From: Oscillospiraceae bacterium | GTDB taxonomy: Bacteria; Bacillota_A; Clostridia; Oscillospirales; Oscillospiraceae | Length of the DNA: 7,204 bases | Direction: 5' to 3' | Assembly (NCBI GenBank): GCA_021771675.1 | Contig: JAETOP010000142.1 | Span: 1-7,204 of the forward strand | In this document: positions 5,629 through 7,204 of the stretch, in pieces | Numbering within the stretch: the stretch's first letter is position 1 | How the letters are laid out: every line of letters starts with the position of its first letter | Position numbers and translations under genes: made by a program | The notes under the pieces: generated by a model | The model's database searches: none | Seen by the model: only the letters and a program-made list of their open reading frames with translations | Told to the model about the DNA's origin: nothing

Positions 5629-5808
5629 ATGCAGGGCAAACCGCCGCAGAGCAATCCCCCTCCCAAACCCGCCCGCCGTGTTTCTCCAGCGGAGTGGGCG
5701 TGGCTCAACCATATCAACCGCCAACTTGCCTATGACGAATATATGCAGGCCAAGCGGGAGTTTTGGCTTGCGGCCCGTCCGTCCAAAGGGGAATCCGACC
5801 GGGCTTGA
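5629..5808 (+). CDS. Small conserved-looking protein of unknown function (59 aa)
   Basis: ATG 5629 follows the near-perfect ribosome site AAAGGAGGTG (5611-5620) with 8-nt spacing. The product starts MQGKPPQSNPPPKPARRVSP, a Pro/basic unstructured lead, then AEWAWLNHINRQLAYDEYMQ, AKREFWLAARP, a Trp/Tyr-rich amphipathic helix, and ends KGESDRA before TGA 5806. There is no membrane segment or cysteine. Similar short proteins with an AEWAWL-like core occur, as far as I recall, between ParM-type genes and mobilization genes of Tn1549-like elements, but none has a known role. It lies between two terminators and the candidate oriT, so it might be a relaxosome accessory or a partition helper; this is inference only. 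The gene is shorter than common gene-calling cut-offs and could be missed. Confidence 0.72.
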   Translation: MQGKPPQSNPPPKPARRVSPAEWAWLNHINRQLAYDEYMQAKREFWLAARPSKGESDRA

Positions 5809-5829
5809 ACCTGCCCCGACCGTTCTCCC

Positions 5830-5915
5830 GCGCCGCAGGCGCAGAGGGCGGTATTGTCTTAACAAGCAACGAATTTGCTGGGGCAAATTCAGCTTGACAG
5901 GGGCTTGCCGCCCCT
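5830..5915. other. Candidate origin of transfer (oriT): three successive stem-loops
   Basis: The 172-bp gap between the 59-aa gene and the Fic gene holds ordered inverted repeats: GCGCC-GCA-GGCGC (5830-5842); GAATTTGC-TGGG-GCAAATTC (5871-5890), extended outward by CAAGC (5863-5867) and GCTTG (5892-5896); and AGGGGC-TTGCC-GCCCCT (5899-5915). Compact hairpin series upstream of mobC are typical of oriT regions, where MobC and a relaxase assemble and nick. No characterised nick sequence is recognised, and the separation from mobC by the Fic pair is unusual, so oriT is a proposal. Confidence 0.45.
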
Positions 5916-5928
5916 ATGACCCCGCAAA

Positions 5929-5964
5929 ATGACCGCCAACCGAACAATGTCAGTTGGCGGTCAT
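5929..5964 (-). terminator. Stem-loop after the Fic gene, likely terminator
   Basis: ATGACCGCCAAC (5929-5940) and GTTGGCGGTCAT (5953-5964) form a perfect 12-bp stem with a 12-nt loop, 16 nt beyond the Fic stop codon. On the - strand it is followed by a short TTT run, so termination of the antitoxin/Fic transcript is plausible. It also lies at the right edge of the candidate oriT and might belong to it. Confidence 0.55.
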
Positions 5965-5980
5965 CACCGCACGTTATTCC

Positions 5981-6700
5981 TCAATCTTCACGCCGGTAAT
6001 GCGGCTCTGGCGTGTAATGTTCCTTTTGGTACTTCTGATACTTTTCAGATCGCTGATGTTCAAACTCCGCATCCGGCATCAACTTGTATTCGATGGGATT
6101 ATCACAAACGGCATCCATCAGTATCCGCTCAAGATACTCATACTCGGAAAACTGATCTAAAGACGCCATTACAAAGGAATCCCGCACGTACCCGGCGCTC
6201 TCGGCTAAAAGCTCCTGATCCATGAAGTAGCCGTAATGCTCAACAAAGAACGTCAGCATCATAACGACCGCCCGGGTATTTCCCTCACGAAAAGGGTGTA
6301 TCTGCCAAATTTTCGCAAAGCACCGCGACACGGCTGATACAAAGGCTTCTCTTGAAAATGCGCTCCAATCCTGTGCTTGAATATCCTGAAACACAGACGT
6401 TAAATCATCTGTGATCGCTTCATCGTTGCTGTACCACACGCTGCGGCCCGCAAGAAGCCGTTCCCGCTTCTCAATGTTGATAATGCGAAACTTGCCCGCC
6501 CAATCGTAGAGGTCGCCAAACAGAAAACGGTGGATGCTCTGCAAGCCCTCCGGCGAAAAGTCGTGGAAGCCCTGTTCATAGAGAAGCATCATGTTAGCGC
6601 GGGACTGCTCCGCCTCGATCAAGTCCAGCGTCTTTTCATCTTTGATGGAAAGCGCGTTCCGCAGGACAGGAACATCATCATAGAGATACGGATCAGCCAT
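5981..6700 (-). CDS. Fic-domain protein, probable AMPylating toxin (239 aa)
   Basis: The start chosen is the ATG at 6700-6698, inside the 8-nt overlap ATGGCTGA with the antitoxin stop; the in-frame ATG at 6730 has no ribosome site. The Fic fold is clear: SIHRFLFGDLYDWAGKFR (residues 55-72), the flap region INIEKRERLLAG, and the catalytic loop HPFREGNTRAV (His135 to Val145). Fic enzymes usually transfer AMP from ATP to Ser, Thr or Tyr of a target; as bacterial toxins they can modify gyrase and topoisomerase IV. The loop differs from the canonical HPFx(D/E)GNGRxxR: Thr142 replaces Gly and Val146 replaces the second Arg that normally contacts the ATP phosphates. The C-terminus is a charged tail (EKYQKYQKEHYTPEPHYRRED). 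It is probably co-transcribed from a promoter upstream of the antitoxin. Family assignment is certain; activity and target are inferred. Confidence 0.92.
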   Translation of the reverse strand: MADPYLYDDVPVLRNALSIKDEKTLDLIEAEQSRANMMLLYEQGFHDFSPEGLQSIHRFLFGDLYDWAGKFRIINIEKRERLLAGRSVWYSNDEAITDDLTSVFQDIQAQDWSAFSREAFVSAVSRCFAKIWQIHPFREGNTRAVVMMLTFFVEHYGYFMDQELLAESAGYVRDSFVMASLDQFSEYEYLERILMDAVCDNPIEYKLMPDAEFEHQRSEKYQKYQKEHYTPEPHYRRED

Positions 6701-6896
6701 GCTTTCGTACCTGCGCGGCCAGCTTTGCATGAGAAGCCAAGAGCGCCTGTTTCATCTGTTCGCCTGTGATCTCCCCTTTTGCCCAACTGCGGGAAAGCAC
6801 CTGGGCATACCGAGAAACCGGCACACCTTCAATGGCATTGATGGCGTCAGCCGTTTTTACTGCCGCAATTCTCCGGCTGATTTGTGTTGCTGTCAT
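6693..6896 (-). CDS. VbhA-like antitoxin of the Fic protein (67 aa)
   Basis: The start is the ATG at 6896-6894, 8 nt after AGAGG; an in-frame GTG at 6905 lies within the ribosome site. The sequence MTATQISRRIAAVKTADAIN, AIEGVPVSRYAQVL, SRSWAKGEITGEQMKQALL is a small helical bundle as in VbhA-type antitoxins. These carry an inhibitory helix with motif (S/T)xxxE(G/N), whose Glu blocks productive ATP binding in the Fic active site. Here Glu23-Gly24 are present, but the Ser/Thr position is Ile19. The WxxGEIT...M block in the C-terminal half is typical of the family. It overlaps the Fic gene by 8 nt, so translation of toxin is coupled to antitoxin, and the antitoxin is made first. The pairing is well supported by position; inhibition itself is inferred. 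Confidence 0.85.
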   Translation of the reverse strand: MTATQISRRIAAVKTADAINAIEGVPVSRYAQVLSRSWAKGEITGEQMKQALLASHAKLAAQVRKHG

Positions 6897-6915
6897 ATCA
6901 ACCACCTCTTTTTAC

Positions 6916-6921
6916 AGTATA
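6916..6921 (-). promoter_or_regulatory. Possible -10 box of the antitoxin/Fic operon
   Basis: TATACT on the - strand (6921-6916) lies 19 bp upstream of the antitoxin ATG. At 17-bp spacing the -35 region would be TTTTCT (6944-6939), a poor match, so activity may be low or need a regulator. A leader this short would begin only a few bases before the ribosome site. Confidence 0.3.
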
Positions 6922-6984
6922 ACACGCGGCCGGAAAAAAGAAAAGACGATTTTCCAACCACTGAAAAATGATTAAGGAGGAAAC

Positions 6985-7204
6985 ATGAGAAAACGTAATT
7001 GCAGGGTGGAGATTTACTTCACCAAGACGGAACTGGAAGTCCTGACGAAGAAAGTCCGCAAGGCGGGCCTGTCCCGTGAGGGCTACTGCCGCCGTATTCT
7101 CAACGGTGCGGAGGTGAAGGAGGCCCCGCCCGCTGATGTGCCGCAGTTGATTTGGGAACTGCGGCGCACCGGCAACAACATCGACCAGCTTTTGAAAATC
7201 GCCC
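6985..7204 (+). CDS. mobC: MobC-family relaxosome accessory protein (3' truncated by window)
   Basis: ATG 6985 follows AAGGAGG (6974-6980) after 4 nt. The first 73 residues read MRKRNCRVEIYFTKTELEVL, TKKVRKAGLSREGYCRRIL and so on: a ribbon-helix-helix-like N-terminus followed by the MobC signature LRRTGNNIDQLLKIA. MobC proteins bind near oriT, help melt the DNA and guide the relaxase to its nick site; a relaxase gene normally follows, beyond the right edge of this window. The gene returns to the + strand and GC-rich style of the backbone after the reverse-strand Fic pair. No clear promoter is seen in the 88 bp between it and the antitoxin start. Confidence 0.9.
   Translation, partial: MRKRNCRVEIYFTKTELEVLTKKVRKAGLSREGYCRRILNGAEVKEAPPADVPQLIWELRRTGNNIDQLLKIA

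Noticed and set aside
5618..5932. + strand frame of 104 aa overlapping the 59-aa gene
   Set aside because: Starts within the ribosome-site spacer of the 59-aa gene and runs through the hairpin region; its product is a Pro/Arg-rich low-complexity sequence.
6701..6730. Upstream ATG (6730) for the Fic gene
   Set aside because: No ribosome site, whereas ATG 6700 sits in an 8-nt overlap with the antitoxin stop.
1..7204. tRNA, rRNA or known riboswitch
   Set aside because: No cloverleaf-like set, rRNA segment or recognisable aptamer core was seen on reading both strands.

Overview
The window looks like the interior of an integrative and conjugative element (ICE) or large mobilizable element from a gut-type Firmicute (Clostridia, such as Lachnospiraceae or Oscillospiraceae). 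The evidence is GC-rich coding sequence, strong AGGAGG-type ribosome sites, and a backbone gene order that resembles Tn1549-like conjugative elements: large SNF2-type helicase, small helical protein, DUF3848-like protein, DUF3991/Toprim primase-like protein, ParM-like actin, small ParR-like protein, then MobC. The taxonomic and family assignments come from recalled family features. No database search was possible.

Left part (1-1612): the window opens inside the C-terminal part of a serine recombinase that ends at 639. From about position 662 the sequence becomes the C-terminal end of a giant SNF2/DEAD-type helicase, entered in the middle of helicase motif VI. The simplest reading is that a second element, carrying the recombinase and extending to the left of the window, has inserted into the helicase gene. 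Its right attachment junction would then lie near 640-670.

Middle part (1613-5493): a consensus-like promoter drives a 110-aa helical protein that ends in a strong GC hairpin. Next comes a visibly AT-rich, reverse-strand gene for an unrecognised two-helix membrane protein with its own promoter. The backbone then resumes as a tightly packed run on the + strand: DUF3848-like protein, DUF3991/Toprim protein, ParM-like ATPase and a ParR-like protein. These genes abut or overlap (stop/start contact at 3342/3343, GTGA overlap at 4287-4290, 11-nt overlap at 5209-5219). They plausibly form one replication and segregation operon for the excised circular form.

Right part (5494-7204): directly after the ParR-like gene lies a cluster of about six TGGCGTCAC-type 9-mers in both orientations, partly folded into two tandem terminators. 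It could be a partition site. A 59-aa protein gene with a very strong ribosome site follows, then a hairpin-rich 120-bp non-coding stretch that is a candidate oriT. A reverse-strand VbhA-like antitoxin/Fic toxin pair separates that stretch from mobC, which starts at 6985 and runs off the window.

Taken together, the backbone supplies DNA processing (primase-like, helicase, MobC/oriT) and maintenance (ParM/ParR). Two reverse-strand cargo islands, the membrane protein and the Fic pair, sit in backbone intergenic gaps beside stem-loops. No tRNA, rRNA or CRISPR array is visible.
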